Notes under the pieces: model-generated
What the model saw: only the letters and a program-made list of their open reading frames with translations
What the model was told of the DNA's origin: nothing
Databases searched by the model: none
In this document: positions 32,890 to 44,210 of the stretch, in pieces
Position numbering within the stretch: the first letter of the stretch is position 1
Layout of the letters: each line of letters opens with the position of its first letter
Position numbers and translations under genes: made by a program
Assembly (NCBI GenBank): GCA_963575745.1
Contig: CAUYUJ010002102.1
Span: 390,739 to 454,738 of the forward strand
Direction: 5' to 3'
From: Prorocentrum cordatum
Lineage: Eukaryota > Sar > Dinophyceae > Prorocentrales > Prorocentraceae
Length of the DNA stretch: 64,000 bases

Positions 32890-33399
32890 GCCGCCAGGGG
32901 CCAGTTGAGCGAGAATGAGTTGCGAGACATGCTGCAGGCGAACACGCGGTACGGCAAGGCCAAGGACCGCATCCCTCTTCAAGCTGCTGGACCTGGCCAG
33001 AGTTCTTCGTCGCCTCCTCGAGTGGCGCTCTGCTTGTCGGACCTTCTGCCCGCACCGACGCCTGACACCTCGACCGCAGTGTCGCACATGCTCTCTGGCC
33101 TTCTCGCTCGGCATGCGGTCGCTGTTCGTCCCACTTCTGCAGCCCGCGATCTTCCCGATCGCTACGTGTCAGGACTCTGTCACTCCGCAGGCGGCGTCTT
33201 TCATTGATGAGCTGCAGGTGGATAAATCTTCGTCTTCTCCCCCATACCTTCTCGCAAACCGGCGTGTGCGCTCCTTCCTCGTGGCCGAGAGCGCGTGCTT
33301 CTTCAGAGCTTGCTGCTGGGGCGTGGGACGAACCTTTCGACTGGGACATCGAGTTCGAATTCGAGCTGCGGCAGTTTGAACAGCGCGGCGGGCTGGGCG

Positions 33400-35600
33400 C
33401 TGCATCTCGTGCTGCAGACGGCTTTCCTCGGTCCCCCCTGCATGATGATGATGCAGGTGCAAAGGTATTTGATGGCCACGAGGGCGGGCATCCCGAAGCC
33501 CGCCGGGAAGCTGACGACGGTTCGCGTGGAGATGTCCATGATGCCGTTGGCGGCGACCGTGATGCCCCTCCTCGCGCCGCGTCGGGGGTGGTCGCGCCGT
33601 ATCGCCCACTGTGCGCGACTACTATTGTATGAAGATTCTCCAAGTGGGGCCGAGAGTCTCCACGCGCCCGGCATGCCGATGCCACCCACGTTGCGCATCC
33701 CAGCGACGGCTGCATGCACCCCCACCTGACAGGGCTGACAGACAATGCAACTGCTACTGAACACGCTCGCCCTGGCCACCTCCTTCCAGAGTGTGTCGAG
33801 GCCCAGCCTTCGACGGCATCGCTCTGGCGAGTTCGGGTTGACAGTCGCACTGCCCTTGAAATATATGCTTTGGCCAGTCTTGCTGCCGATTCCGCGCTTG
33901 ACGAGCTGCTTGCGACCTGCAACTGGTTCTCCGCCGCTGGCTGGACGCAATCGTCAACACGTTCTTGAAGCTCGCGATGATTCTCATCCTGCTGGTGGTC
34001 AGCGAGAGCACGCTCCTCCTCCTCCTCCTCCTCCTCCTCCTCCTCCTCCCCCTCCCCCTCCCTCCTCCCTCCTCCCCCTCCTCCTCCTCCTCCTCCTCCT
34101 CCTCCTCCTCCTCCTCCTCCTCCTCCTCTCGTTGAAGATGCTGCCACCAACAGTGATGTACCTGCTCCTGCTGTTCTCCGACGGCTGGGTCGCAAATCCG
34201 ATGCTGCCGCTGATCGTGCTTCGAGTGTTCGCCCAGGTGTTGGCACTGGCCTGAGGCAGGGAACCACACGATGCGACAACGCGAACAAGATCGACTCTCT
34301 CACCGTGGCTCTTTCCGGTGTCCGCGCTGCTCGTGGCGCTCTCCATGCACAAGATGCCCCTGACCGATCCGAGCTGGACGCTGGACAGGACTCTCTCCAG
34401 CCTGCCGCTGACCCTGGCGTTCGCCACGCTGTCGCTGCACGTCGCGACTTCCAACGCTGCTACGACCACGTCAACCGCCTCAGAGGTGCGGGGAGTCAGC
34501 CACCCGCCGCTGGGCACAACGGCCTCTCGGGTGCTCGGTCGTGCCGCCGCTGGCTCTCGTCGTGTTGGAGCCGCCGAGATTGCTGACGGTGATGCTGCAC
34601 CTGCTCCTGCTGCTCGCGATGCCCGTCGGGCTGCTGCCACGGAGGGTGGCCAACAGCAGCTCGGCATCGATCACGCGGATGCTGCCGACGGTGCCGAACC
34701 CGTTCGGGACATGGCAAGACAGGGTGACGATGACGAAGACCCGCTCTGCCTGTCGCCACTTGTTAAAGCTGCTGCTGCCCGTGAGGGTCCTCAGGGTTGT
34801 GAGGACGATGCTGCTGACAATGGTGCTGCACCTGGTCGCGATGCCCGTCCAGTCCTGATACCCGCTGGTGGCCCTCCACCTGCAGCGCAGCGTGTGCATG
34901 ATGACGAAGTTGAGGTGCACCTTCATGGGCCCGTAGTGCCTGGCGCCTGCTTCTTTCGACATCACGACCTGCTGCAGCTTCGTTCCTGCAACGAGGCTCT
35001 CTTGCTTCGTTCCTGCAGCGAGGCTCTCTTCGCTCACGTCGACTGCCTTGCAGTGTGCGGCGTCGTGGTCGCCAACTCCTTCGATTCGGCGGCGGCTCAC
35101 CCCGCAATCGCCTCTGCTGCTCCCCCGGGCGCGGAGATTGACACAGACTCTCCGAACTCCATGTTCGATGGGGCGTCCACCGACGTCGACTCGCTCGTGA
35201 TCGCCGACTCCAGCTCCGCCCTCGCCGGCGGCGCCGTGCCCCTGGGTGCCTCGGAGGGCGCGCGGCGAGCCGCCGAGGCGCGGAAGAAGGAGTCTGCCCC
35301 CAGGGACGCGTGCTCCTCCTCCTCCTTCTCCTCCTCCTCCTCCTCCTCCTCCTCCTCCTCCTCCTCGCCTGCCTTCTCCCTCATCCTGTCGGCCCGGGCG
35401 GCAGCCCGACGGTTCCCCACCCTCCCCTCTTGGGAGGGGCCTGCGAGCTCTAGTGCTGCGCGCTACCGCGCCCGCGATTGCAGACGAAGCCCGGTTCCAG
35501 GAGGGAAGGGAGGAGGAGCAGGAGGAGGAGGGAGGGGAGGAGAGAACAGGCGGAGGCCCAGAAGGCGGAAGAGACACGTGTGTGGAGAGGGGATCTGAGC
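33400..35600. other. region of long open frames on both strands
   Basis: A plus frame of 426 codons (34318-35598, acidic ending with PNSMFDGASTDVDSLVIADS) overlaps minus frames with membrane-like text (for example GMPALVAIKYLCTCIIIMQ near 33450, and VFVIVTLSCHVPNGFGTVGS near 34700). TCC arrays lie at 34013-34130 and 35310-35365. Exons may exist, but I could not choose the strand or name a family. Confidence 0.3.
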
Positions 35601-35819
35601 CGTTGGGCCCCCCGCTGAGCGCTCGCAGGCCCCTCCTGCTCCGTCCCTCCTTCCCCCCCTCCCTCTTGACTCGCATCGCGACTGGTCTCACACACTCGCT
35701 CACTTATTCTTCCTCCTGCCCCGCCCGGCCCAGCTGTCTCTGCACTTGCGCCCCAGCAGTCCCGAGTACCCCCCCCCGCGCCCGCTTCAAGTCGTCGTCG
35801 TAGTCGTCGACCGCGACCT

Positions 35820-36160
35820 CCTCCTCCTCCTCCTCCTCCTCCTCCTCCTCCTCTTCCTCCTCCTGCTGCTGCGCACGCTCTGGAACGACTTGTCCCACAG
35901 TGCCCACCGCCGCGGCGCCCGCGGCCCATCTGGAGAGAGTCGAGGTGGCAGCATCCTCCCACGACCCCCCACCTCTCTCCTGTTCTCTAGAAGCAGCCCT
36001 CCTTCTCCGTGGTTCAGTGATGCAGACTGTTCTGACCATGGAGAGCTGAGCCATCCTCCTCCTCCTCCTCCTCCTCCTCCTCCTCCTCCTCTTCCGTTTC
36101 CTCCTCTTCCTCCTCCGTCTTCTCTTCCTCCTCCCCTTTCTTCCTCCTCCCCCTTCCACA
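35820..36160 (-). repeat. TCC-rich tracts
   Basis: TCC arrays at 35817-35867 and 36053-36090 sit within pyrimidine-rich DNA. Confidence 0.85.
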
Positions 36161-36161
36161 G

Positions 36162-36416
36162 CTACACGATGTGAATGCTGCTGTCCCCTCTCACACGACA
36201 CAGTGTTGTGCCGGGGGCGGATCCCTCCCGCGTGGTGCCTGTCACACGCAGGAGTCCAACTGTTGCCCCATGTGTTTGTTCAATCGGACCAATTCCAGTC
36301 CTTCGACAGTTGTCACCGTTGCAGCTTTTCACGAGAACTTGAATTGCGAGCACGCCTCCGTCCAACGGGGTGACGCGTTGGCCGCAGTGTTGGTCGCCGT
36401 CGTATATGTCATCCAC
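36162..36416 (-). CDS. uncertain open frame
   Basis: The minus frame of 84 codons has balanced text (GGVLAIQVLVKSCNGDNCRR, GPIEQTHGATVGLLRVTGTT). The plus frame across it is also open. No family. Confidence 0.2.
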   Translation of the reverse strand: MDDIYDGDQHCGQRVTPLDGGVLAIQVLVKSCNGDNCRRTGIGPIEQTHGATVGLLRVTGTTREGSAPGTTLCRVRGDSSIHIV

Positions 36417-36539
36417 CCGTTATTCGTCCTGCAGTTCGTCTTCCTCTTCTTGTTCCCCTCTGCTCCTGATCACTCCTCGTCGTCATCGCCGTGATGCCTG
36501 GCCATTCATGTCGGTCGTCGCCGTTCGTACGGATGATTA

Positions 36540-37000
36540 TTTTTGAAACCATCCAGGTGCTTCGCAGTGTCTATGATCCGACAGTCAGTGAACTTACGGC
36601 TTTCGCTTGCCATGAGAAGTTGCACGCAGACGTTGTTCCGTTGCCAGGTGGGTTCTTGGCTTGAGCGCCTTTAAGCACGAAGGTTACATGTGTTTGCGAT
36701 GCTGTGATATTCTGCTGAATGCGGTGGTATGCAATGTTGTTCCTTGTAGTGCCATGATGTGAATTGCTGTGCTATCTAGTATTTCGTCGATGCAATACCA
36801 TACAATGCGTGCTATGCAGCGCTACGTTCTGTAGCAGCAGTATCTCGAGTGGCACGCCCTGCCATACGCCGACACTTGCTGCCCTGGTATGCCACGCTAT
36901 GCTATGCTGCGATAGGGGGTGTTACGCAACATTGCCGCCATGCCATGGTAAGATGTTGCACTGGAATCTCCTCCGCGTGAGCCTATCATGGCGCTACGCC
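36540..37000. other. stretch with no recognised gene
   Basis: Lower-GC DNA with recurring GCTATGC/TGCCATG words. Nothing definable. Confidence 0.4.
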
Positions 37001-37672
37001 TTCTGCGTGCAGACATTCTGGAAATTTGCCCTGGTCGGTGTCGCGGCGAGTTGTTTGCGAAGGACGTGCGCGGGTGCCGTGCAGCTTCCATTGCGCCCGC
37101 AGCGGGCGTGCTCTCCTTCCTCCCTTCCCTTCCTGACCGTGGTTTTTGTTATCCTCAGCCTGAGCTCCCTCCCCGTCCCAGCCGTTGAGGTCCTCCACGC
37201 GTTTCACCTTTTGTTTCCTCCTTCCTCGCCGTCGTCTCCAATCCGACCTCTTCCCTCCCGTCCTCGCTCGCGGTCTCTCTTGCTCCTCCCTGCCTCCTAC
37301 ATGCCGCTCCCGCCCCCCCGCCGCTTCCGTCATGCCTTTCCCAGTACTGGGCGCCCAACGCCTTCTTCGACAGAGTTGCTTTTTCGCGATCCGTGTCTTT
37401 CTTCGACACTGACCCTGCGAGTAGATGCCCGACGGAATGGTAAGGCTTGGGCGGGAGAGGTAGGTCCAACGCGTTGGCATAAGGACCGCTTTGGGCTCAG
37501 GCGGGCTTCGATGTTCTGGGCCACGTCCTACAGTTTGAGGTAGGGGAGCGTACCGTATTCGTGGCCGAGGTTCGCCATGACAAGCAAAAAGGCTGTCGCT
37601 CCTTGCTCGGCGTTCTTCGTGAATCTCTGCTTGCAGGATGCCAGATGCGGCGCGAGCTCGCCTATCTTGCAC
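37000..37672 (-). CDS. uncertain 228-codon open frame
   Basis: A minus frame (36986-37672) is very Arg/Lys/Gly-rich. A second minus frame (37469-37155) and two plus frames are also open. No domain is seen. Confidence 0.15.
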
Positions 37673-38182
37673 CCTCTCGTTGTCCTCATCCTCCTTGTCC
37701 TCATCCTCCTCCTTCTCCTACTCCATCCTCCTCCTCCTCCTACTCCTCCTCCTCCTCCTCCTTGTCCTCATCCTCCTCCTCCTCCTCCTCCTCCTCCTGA
37801 GGTCCCCCCCATCTCGTTGTCCTCATCCTCCTCCTGCTCCCCCGCACCCTCGTCCTCCGCCTTCCCCCTCGGAGGCCTTCGGAGGGCGGGGGCCCCCGAA
37901 GGGGCCTCCGGATGCTCCGGGAACGCAGCCGACGCGCCAGAGAGCGCTCCACGACCTCCCCCCCCCATTCGTCTGCTTCCTCCCGGACCCCCGACGGTGC
38001 CCCCCCCCCCGCCCCCCGCTCGACCACAAAGGAGTCACAAACATTCTGAACTGCCAGAAAGGAGTCTGGACCCCTTCCCTGGGACTGGCTTTTCCTCCCG
38101 AGCCGCTTCTTCAGGATCGGGGGTCCCAGAAAAGGACCCCACGAAGCCGAACATGACCATCAACCGTCCGTCCTGATCCTTT

Positions 38183-38640
38183 CTACGCCGCGAGTAAGGC
38201 TGGGTTCCCCTCGTCTTGTAGTCCTCGTTTTCCTCCTCGTCGTCTTGCTCGTCTCTCTCGTCTTCCTCGTCCTCCTGCTCGGCTCCGGTCCCTGCTGTGC
38301 CACTCCCGCGTCTGAGCCACCCTCTTTTTTGGGCCATCGGCTCGCCGACGCCAGGCGCACTCGAGCATGATGGCGCTGTCGCGCCACGGCCGTGGGGTCT
38401 TCATCAGTGCGCTCGAGGACCGCGGTCCTTGTCGCCGTCCCGGGTGCTCCCAGTTTTCCTTCTCATTCTCGCGGCGGCGCGCCACGGGGGGAAGGCAGAG
38501 GGGGCGGACCTCCTCAGAAGGTTCAGAAGGCACCTGGCCTCCAGGGAAGCGTGCTAAGCCCTCCTCGGCGGCGAAGAGAATCTCCTCGGAAAGCCAGAGG
38601 GTTTCTGTGGAGCGCCGCTGATTATTGTGCTCCGCGTCGC
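38183..38640 (-). CDS. possible exon, hypothetical
   Basis: The minus frame just past a GGA array (acidic run) reads TETLWLSEEILFAAEEGLAR, FPGGQVPSEPSEEVRPLCLP and later SALMKTPRPWRDSAIMLECA, a balanced composition. No family recognised. The plus strand is partly open. Confidence 0.3.
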
Positions 38641-38735
38641 CGTCCTCGTCGCCCTCCCCCTCCTCCCCCTCCTCCCCCTCCTCCTCCTCCTCCTCCTCCT
38701 CCTCCTCCTCCTCCTCCTCCTCCTGCTCTTCCTCG
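38641..38735 (-). repeat. (TCC)n microsatellite
   Basis: A pyrimidine triplet array ending in a short TCG run. Confidence 0.95.
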
Positions 38736-39201
38736 TCGTCGTCGTTATCGTCGGGAAGTGGGGGGGGGGGCGCGAGGGCGACGGCGAGCGCGGCGGGGAC
38801 GACCGACGAGGGCGAGGGCGACGGCGACGAGCACGAGGAGGGCACGCCCCTCCCCTGCGCCGAGCCGAGCGGGGCACCCGCCTCGAGGCCGCGGCCCCGG
38901 CCGGCCGCCGCGCCCCCGCGCCGACACTCGGCCGCCGTCCCCGCGCCGACGGCGACGGCCTCGCGCCGCGCGCGGGGGGTATGGGCGGGAGGGGCCGCGG
39001 ACGGGCTGCCGGCGGCGCAGGCTCATACGGTGTGGCGAGGGCGCTCTCCTCCTGCGATTTCGCCCCGCCGCCCTCCCTCGCTCCCGCTCGCGGAGGGGAG
39101 GGAGCGCAGGAGAGAGCGCGCGAGAGTCGCGAGCTCCGGCGCCGCCGCTCCGCAGCATCGCTGTTTGCCCCCCGGCCCTGGAAGGTGACCCTTCTGCATA
39201 T

Positions 39202-39369
39202 GGGGAACGAAAAGTGGCATAAACCTAAAAACTCGGAGGTCCGCGCGGATGTCTCGGATCGGAGCGCGCCAGGGGCAGCGCCGGAGGCGCCGCCGGGGGG
39301 CCCCAGCGCTGATTCGAGGAATCCGCGCGGACCTCCGAGTTTTTATGTTTATGTAACTTTTTGTTCCCC
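39202..39369. mobile_element. CGGAGGTCCGCGCGG fold-back element
   Basis: Arms of about 50 bp: GGGGAACGAAAAGTGGCATA at the left, the reverse complement of the right end with few mismatches, and ACTCGGAGGTCCGCGCGGAT on both arms. A shorter relative is at 51995-52132; fragments lie near 20510 and 23335. Confidence 0.8.
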
Positions 39370-39379
39370 TACCACTGCA

Positions 39380-39446
39380 GGCGGAGGAGGAGGAGGAGGA
39401 GGAGGAGGAGGAGGAGGAGGAGGAGGAGGAGGAGGAGGAGGAGGCG
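39380..39446 (+). repeat. (GGA)n microsatellite
   Basis: A pure GGA array. Confidence 0.95.
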
Positions 39447-39624
39447 CGCTCTGGCCCGAACTCCGGGGCGGCCCCGGCCGTGGCCGCGAGGACCTGGGAC
39501 AGCGCACCAGAGTATTTCGGGCCCGTTCTCTGTCGGATCCGGCAGCGTACTGGCCCGAGCCAGCAGGTGGTCGACGTCATCTGCTGTAATGCATTATTGA
39601 CTGCCTCACTTCCCAGCGAGGGCC

Positions 39625-39980
39625 TTCGACGACGGCGACGGCGACGGCGGCGGCGGCGACGACGACGGCGGCGACGACGACGGCGACCAGCGACGGCGGC
39701 GGCGGCGAAGCGCCGAGGAACAGGCGGCGACGCGCCCGTTCGCACTCAGCGGCGCCGCCGCATTCGGGCCCCTGCTGTCGGCCTCCTGGGACGCCTCAGG
39801 CGGCCGGGCCCGCCGTTTCGTTGTCGTCGTTCGGCGTCCGTTGTCGTCCGTCGTCGTCCGTCGTCGTTATCATCCGTCGTCACTGTTCGCCGTTGTCGTC
39901 GTCGTCGTCGTCGTCCATTGTCCACTGTCCATTGTCCATTGTCCGTTGTCCTTTGTCCGTTGCCCGTTGTCCGCCGTCGT

Positions 39981-40040
<60 letters not shown>

Positions 40041-40503
40041 TCGGTTGTCCGTTGTCCATTGTCCGTCGTCGTCGTCCCTCGTCTGTCATTGTCGTCCGTC
40101 GTCCGTCGTCCGAAATTCGTCGCCGTCGTCCGTTGTCCTTTGTCGCTCGTCCGTCGTCTGAAGTCCGTCGTCCGTCGTCGTTTGTCTTACGTCATTTGTC
40201 GTCGTCGTCGTTCGTCATGTTCACAGTCGTCTTTCGTCGCTGTCCTTCGTCCGCCGCTTTTTGTTTCGCCGTCGTCGTCGCCGGCGTTACCGATCCCAAA
40301 AATCGAGTGTCGGGTAGTTCGCCCTCTTTGGGCCTCCTGACGGGCTCCTCTGATTATGCTTGTGACCTGAAGCGGACGGGCCATCGTCTTCGTTCTCGTC
40401 GGCGTCCGTCGTCATCGTCGATTGTCCGTTGTCGTCCGTCGTCCGCGGTCCGTCGTCCGTCGTCCGCCGTCTGTCGCGGTCGTCGTCCGCCGTCGTCGTC
40501 GCG

Positions 40504-40556
<53 letters not shown>

Positions 40557-40604
40557 GGTCGTCGTCGTCGTCAACGTCCGTTGTCGTCGTCGTCGCCGCC
40601 GCTG

Positions 40605-40652
<48 letters not shown>

Positions 40653-40670
40653 GCGCGTCGCCTTTTTCGG
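39625..40670. repeat. CGA/CGT triplet and GTCC hexamer low-complexity block
   Basis: CGG/CGA triplets (39625-39715) are followed, after a short unique part, by CGT/GTC arrays mixed with GTCCGTTGTCC-type words (39825-40260 and 40390-40660). Confidence 0.95.
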
Positions 40671-40732
40671 GCTTCCTTGGGCCTCCCGGCGGGCCTTCGT
40701 GGCCGAGGCAGGGTACAGTGAGCGGCTTGAAT

Positions 40733-40905
40733 AAGAAACGCTTACTTTTCAAAAGGGGCTCGGTCGTTCCTTAGGCTTGCATGCGTTATCTATCGTTCCC
40801 CATGCGTTATGTATTACTTGCTCATCGTTCCCCAGGCGTTATTCCTTGGAAGAAAGGGGCTTCGTTCCTTATTTATCGTTCCTTAGGTCAGGCCGATGAC
40901 TGTAC
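40733..40905 (+). repeat. dispersed repeat, inverted partner of 41518-41700
   Basis: AGGGGCTCGGTCG, GGCTTGCATGCGTT and ATTTATCGTTCCTT occur here and, reverse-complemented, in the partner. Confidence 0.75.
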
Positions 40906-41044
40906 AGCCGGAAAATCTGATCAGGACGGCGCCCAGGAGTGGCCCACTCATCGGCTGCGAGCCAGAGCGAGAGGCCCGTCGTCGCATTCGCCGCCGCCGC
41001 TGCCGCTCTCGTCCCCGATCGAGGGGCGAGGTCCTTCTCTTCCC

Positions 41045-41215
41045 AGGCCCCCGACGGCGTGCTTCTTCAGGACGTGGGCCCCCGAGGGTCTCGACACGTA
41101 TTCCCAATGGGCCAGCTTCTCGTCCCGAGCTGTTTCTGTTGGCAGTCCTGGGGCCCGCCCATGGCGCCCAGGGGCCCAGAGCGACAAAAGACCTCGGTCT
41201 TGATGGTTCCAAGAC
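41045..41215 (+). repeat. dispersed repeat family X
   Basis: GGTCTCGACACGTATTCCCA, TCCCGAGCTGTTTCTG and GCCCAGGGGCCCAGAGCGAC. Confidence 0.5.
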
Positions 41216-41222
41216 GCTGGAT

Positions 41223-41402
41223 GCGTGGAGTTAAGTCGGGCATGTCCCATTACAGGAGGAATGTGCAAAAATTGCCAAAACATTGTCAGGGTATGATTTT
41301 TCTGTTATTTTTGACTATGGTTGAGCATTTGTTGGGGTATCTTTCCTATTTCTCCTCCAAGATCCGCCTGTAGGGGGGCATGCCCGACCCATAAGCGTGG
41401 GG
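41223..41402 (+). mobile_element. M2 element with 8-bp TSD (7 of 8)
   Basis: The element spans 41231-41394 (TTAAGTCGGGCATG to CATGCCCGACCCATAA). Flanks are GCGTGGAG and GCGTGGGG. Confidence 0.85.
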
Positions 41403-41517
41403 TCGTCGTCGATCGAGGGTCGAGGTCCTTCCTCTTCCGGGCCCCGGGGAGGGCACCCGGTCTTCCAGGTGCCGACTGGGAGGGGCCAGGCAGGCCCAGG
41501 GGCAGGACACAGTCGAG

Positions 41518-41700
41518 ACTGATTACAGTCTTCGACCTGACCGAAGGAACGATAAATGAGGAACGAAGCTTTATGTCTCCAAGTAAGTCTACGAAGTCCG
41601 AAGGAACACCAGGGGGGCTCGCCGCCAGAATGGTAGGGGAACGCATGCAAGCCAAAGGAGCGACCGAGCCCCTTCTGAAAAGCACATGCTCCTTTTTCAA
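41518..41700 (-). repeat. dispersed repeat, inverted partner of 40733-40905
   Basis: A reverse-complement match over about 165 bp, with an internal length difference. Confidence 0.75.
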
Positions 41701-41844
41701 GCCGGATCCTGTATATAGGTCGACCCTGCCAAGTCGAGGGTACCCTTGCATCCTGAGCTTCGCGACCCATGCCTTCTTACCTTCCTGTGGCAATGTGGCC
41801 CTCGGACGGGTCTTGTGTCCTCTCGCGTGTCCTCTCCAGTCACG

Positions 41845-41945
41845 CCCCGACTCTGCACCGCTCCAGAGCGTCCTGGAACTCTCTGGAACGGCCGCGGCGC
41901 CCGAGACATCCCCCAGAGCTGCCGGATCTCAGAGGTCCCCGAAAT
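41845..41945. repeat. family 6 dispersed repeat
   Basis: CGCTCCAGAGCGTCCTGGAA, CCCGAGACATCCCCCAGAGC and CGGATCTCAGAGGTC. Confidence 0.6.
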
Positions 41946-42057
41946 TTTCCCGACACGATTCTGCCACGTTGCTGGCATCGTCCTGCCCCAGTGGCCGAAC
42001 GCGGCGCATCCCTCTGGGCCTTTTCAAGACGTTGGGGGTCTGCGGTCGAGATCCTGT

Positions 42058-42230
42058 GTCATTGAAGGGGCCCAAGGACACACAAATAAATACACACAAA
42101 TCAAAATATTCCCTATATTTTCCCATATTTTCAGGGTTACTGTCTTCCCCCCCACTTCCTATATTTTCCCATATTTTCTGGGGAATCGAAGATTAATTGT
42201 GTCTGTGTGTTTCTTTTCCTCCTGAGTCTT
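42058..42230 (-). mobile_element. M1 element, reverse orientation, 5-bp TSD (4 of 5)
   Basis: The element spans 42063-42225. Plus-strand flanks are GTCAT and GTCTT. Read on the minus strand it runs TCAGGAGGAAAAG to GGGCCCCTTCA. Confidence 0.85.
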
Positions 42231-42382
42231 TCGGCCTGGGGAGCGCACCTGGTCGACTTGAGAAGCCGGGGTCGACTGCGCGCTTGAGCTGCCCGCGCAC
42301 GGTCGCGCGTGCGCGCCCCCGTTTCCAATGCGGCGCTCCGCTCCGGCGGCCCGCGGCGTAAGGCCGCCCTGCCATCTCCCGG

Positions 42383-42512
42383 GAGGAGGAGGAGGAGGAG
42401 GAGGAGGAGGAGGAGGAGGAGGAGGAGGAGGAGGAGGAGGGGGAGGAGGAGGAGGAAGAGGAGGAGGAGAAAGAGGAGGAGGAGGAGGAGGAGGAGGAGG
42501 AGGAGGAGGGCT
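42383..42512 (+). repeat. (GGA)n microsatellite
   Basis: A GGA array with a few AAG interruptions. Confidence 0.95.
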
Positions 42513-42670
42513 CCTCCCCCCTTGGGCGAGCTCCTCATCCTGCGCCGTGCTCTGACAGCCCCACGGCCGGGGGAGGGCCCCGGGACCCCGCAGGAGCAGG
42601 AAACCTCAGGACGCGATTCCCTCGGGACCCGTGTCCCCCATGGTGACTGCTGTCGGCCAGGCCTCCTGGC

Positions 42671-42672
<2 letters not shown>

Positions 42673-42712
<40 letters not shown>

Positions 42713-42765
42713 CGACGGTGCCCACGACGGCGACGGCGTCGGCGACGGCGACGACGGACGGCGGA
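42673..42765 (+). repeat. (CGA)n microsatellite
   Basis: A CGA triplet array passing into CGG. Confidence 0.95.
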
Positions 42766-42844
42766 CGACGGCTCCCTCCTCGGGCCGGCGCCGCTCACCA
42801 GGAGCGGCGCCCGCTCGGTGAGGAGGGCGCCGCCCCGACCATTG

Positions 42845-42957
42845 GCATCATTCAATGATCATTGTCATCATTGAAGGATCATTGAATGATCATCGTCATC
42901 ACCATAATGACAATGACCATCGTCATCATTCAATGATCATTATCGTTGTTACCGTGA
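42845..42957. repeat. AT-rich ATGATCATT palindrome cluster
   Basis: Repeated ATTGAATGATCAT and ATCATTCAATGATCAT words can pair with each other. It is a small AT-rich island in GC-rich DNA. Confidence 0.75.
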
Positions 42958-43194
42958 TCGCGTCGGCCAGGCCTCCTGCTCACCGTCGCCTCCGGCACGG
43001 TCCTCGAGTGCCCCGGCCAGGCCCCGTCCGAGGGCCACTGGGCGTGCGCGCCCGTCCACGGCGCCCCGCCGCCGAGGGAAGAGCGCTCTGAGCAGAGATG
43101 ACGACGAGCGACGACGACGACGACGACCAGCGGCGACCATGCCCTCAGATGAGAAGGCATCGACCCAGACACGGCCACGTCGCAGCAGAAGAAC

Positions 43195-43300
43195 ACGGCG
43201 GGAGGTTCTGTTTGCCGTCTTCGGGCTCTGGGGGGCCCTCGCCGGGCCCTGGGACCGTCACAAAGCGGCGCGGGATGAAAAGGCGGCCACGGGAAAAGAG
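43195..43300 (-). repeat. dispersed repeat family X
   Basis: TTTGCCGTCTTCGGGCTC and GGGCCCTGGGACCGTCA with a GGGATGAAAAGG word. Confidence 0.5.
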
Positions 43301-43622
43301 TCAGTACTTCCTCTTAGTTTTTTACAGAAAAATCAGGGCATCTCATGTCTCGGGATACCGCTACCCTTGACTCGTTTTGGCATCGTCGCCACGGGTGGAC
43401 TCACATCGACCTTCTTGTCAGCACACACCTTGGGAGAGGTCCAGGGAGCAGTGGTATTGTTAGCCTGTGGTTCCAAGATAAGCCCGACGAGGCCTTTCAG
43501 AAGAGGAGGGGAATCCAGGGATACTCGCACCCCATCTCGAGGACGGACGTCTCCCCGTCGCATATCTCCGACTTCGGCCCGCATCTGTGGCCCACTCGAG
43601 CAGTCCACAAAGTCTGGGAATA

Positions 43623-43794
43623 TCGGGGGTGGACAGAACCCCCAACAGTGACACGTCGATTAGTGAATCGTCCGTTTTCGGTTCTCGAGAGGGCGCCGTG
43701 GCCGTCATTTTCCAGGCTTGCGCCCGCCAGGTTTGGGCCTCAGGTCGCTTTCACTGAACCACGCTTTACGAAAGGGGGGCCTGTCCATCCCCGA
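43623..43794. mobile_element. family-5 inverted-repeat element, intact copy
   Basis: The ends TCGGGGGTGGACAG and CTGTCCATCCCCGA. GACACGTCGATTAGTGAATC and GGGCGCCGTGGCCGTCATTT follow the family order. Confidence 0.75.
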
Positions 43795-43885
43795 GAACAG
43801 CGTCGCCATGCCCCTGTGAGGCGGACGCTCGGCGCAGATATCGGCCTGGACTCCGCGGCTGGCCCTCCAGGCGTCCGTGTTGAGA

Positions 43886-44058
43886 ACAAGTCAGGAGGGA
43901 AAAAAACACACAGACACAATTAATCGTCGATTCCCAGGAAAATATGGGAAAATATGGGAAGTGGGGGGGAAGACAAAAACCCAGAAAATATTGGAAAATA
44001 TGGGGAATCTTTTTGTTTGTGTGTATTTATTTGTGTGTCCTAATTTCCCTTTAACAAG
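43886..44058 (+). mobile_element. M1 element with 5-bp TSD
   Basis: The element spans 43891-44053 with a perfect ACAAG direct repeat. Its right end is CCCTTTA instead of CCCCTTCA. Confidence 0.9.
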
Positions 44059-44210
44059 GCGAGGCGGGGGCTCTCCGTCCTTTCGGCCTGCGGGGGGCCG
44101 TCGCGACGGCCTCCCGGGCAGTCAAGAACCGGCTCGGGGCGAGATGCTGGCCCCATGGTGGGCAGGGTCGAGGCTCCCGGGCGCTCCGTGTCGACATATC
44201 GGTCCAGGCC

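Larger units (their letters stand above)
32383..33395 (+). pseudogene. SL-tagged processed copy interrupted by an M1 element
   Basis: After the leader relic an ATG at 32408 opens a frame ending ...YHSLRVATL at the M1 border (32719). Past the element and one TSD, the same frame resumes at 32890 as AARGQLSENELRDMLQANTR, YGKAKDRIP and continues to a stop at 33207. From about 32970 a different frame looks better (SLFKLLDLARVLRRLLEWRS, then a hydrophobic segment and CQDSVTPQAASFIDELQVDK), suggesting a further frame change. The family is unknown. The 5' flank is TCC microsatellite, so a TSD cannot be read, and no A tail was found. Confidence 0.55.

Noticed and set aside
32707-32897. GT-AG intron covering the M1 copy (GTGGCG ... 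GCCGCCAG)
   Set aside because: Joining these sites puts a stop codon a few residues later, whereas exact removal of the element plus one TSD keeps the frame open.
33400-35600. Ion-channel-like gene on either strand
   Set aside because: Hydrophobic stretches occur on both strands because of CTG/GTG-rich composition; no channel motif (selectivity filter, S4 pattern) could be shown.
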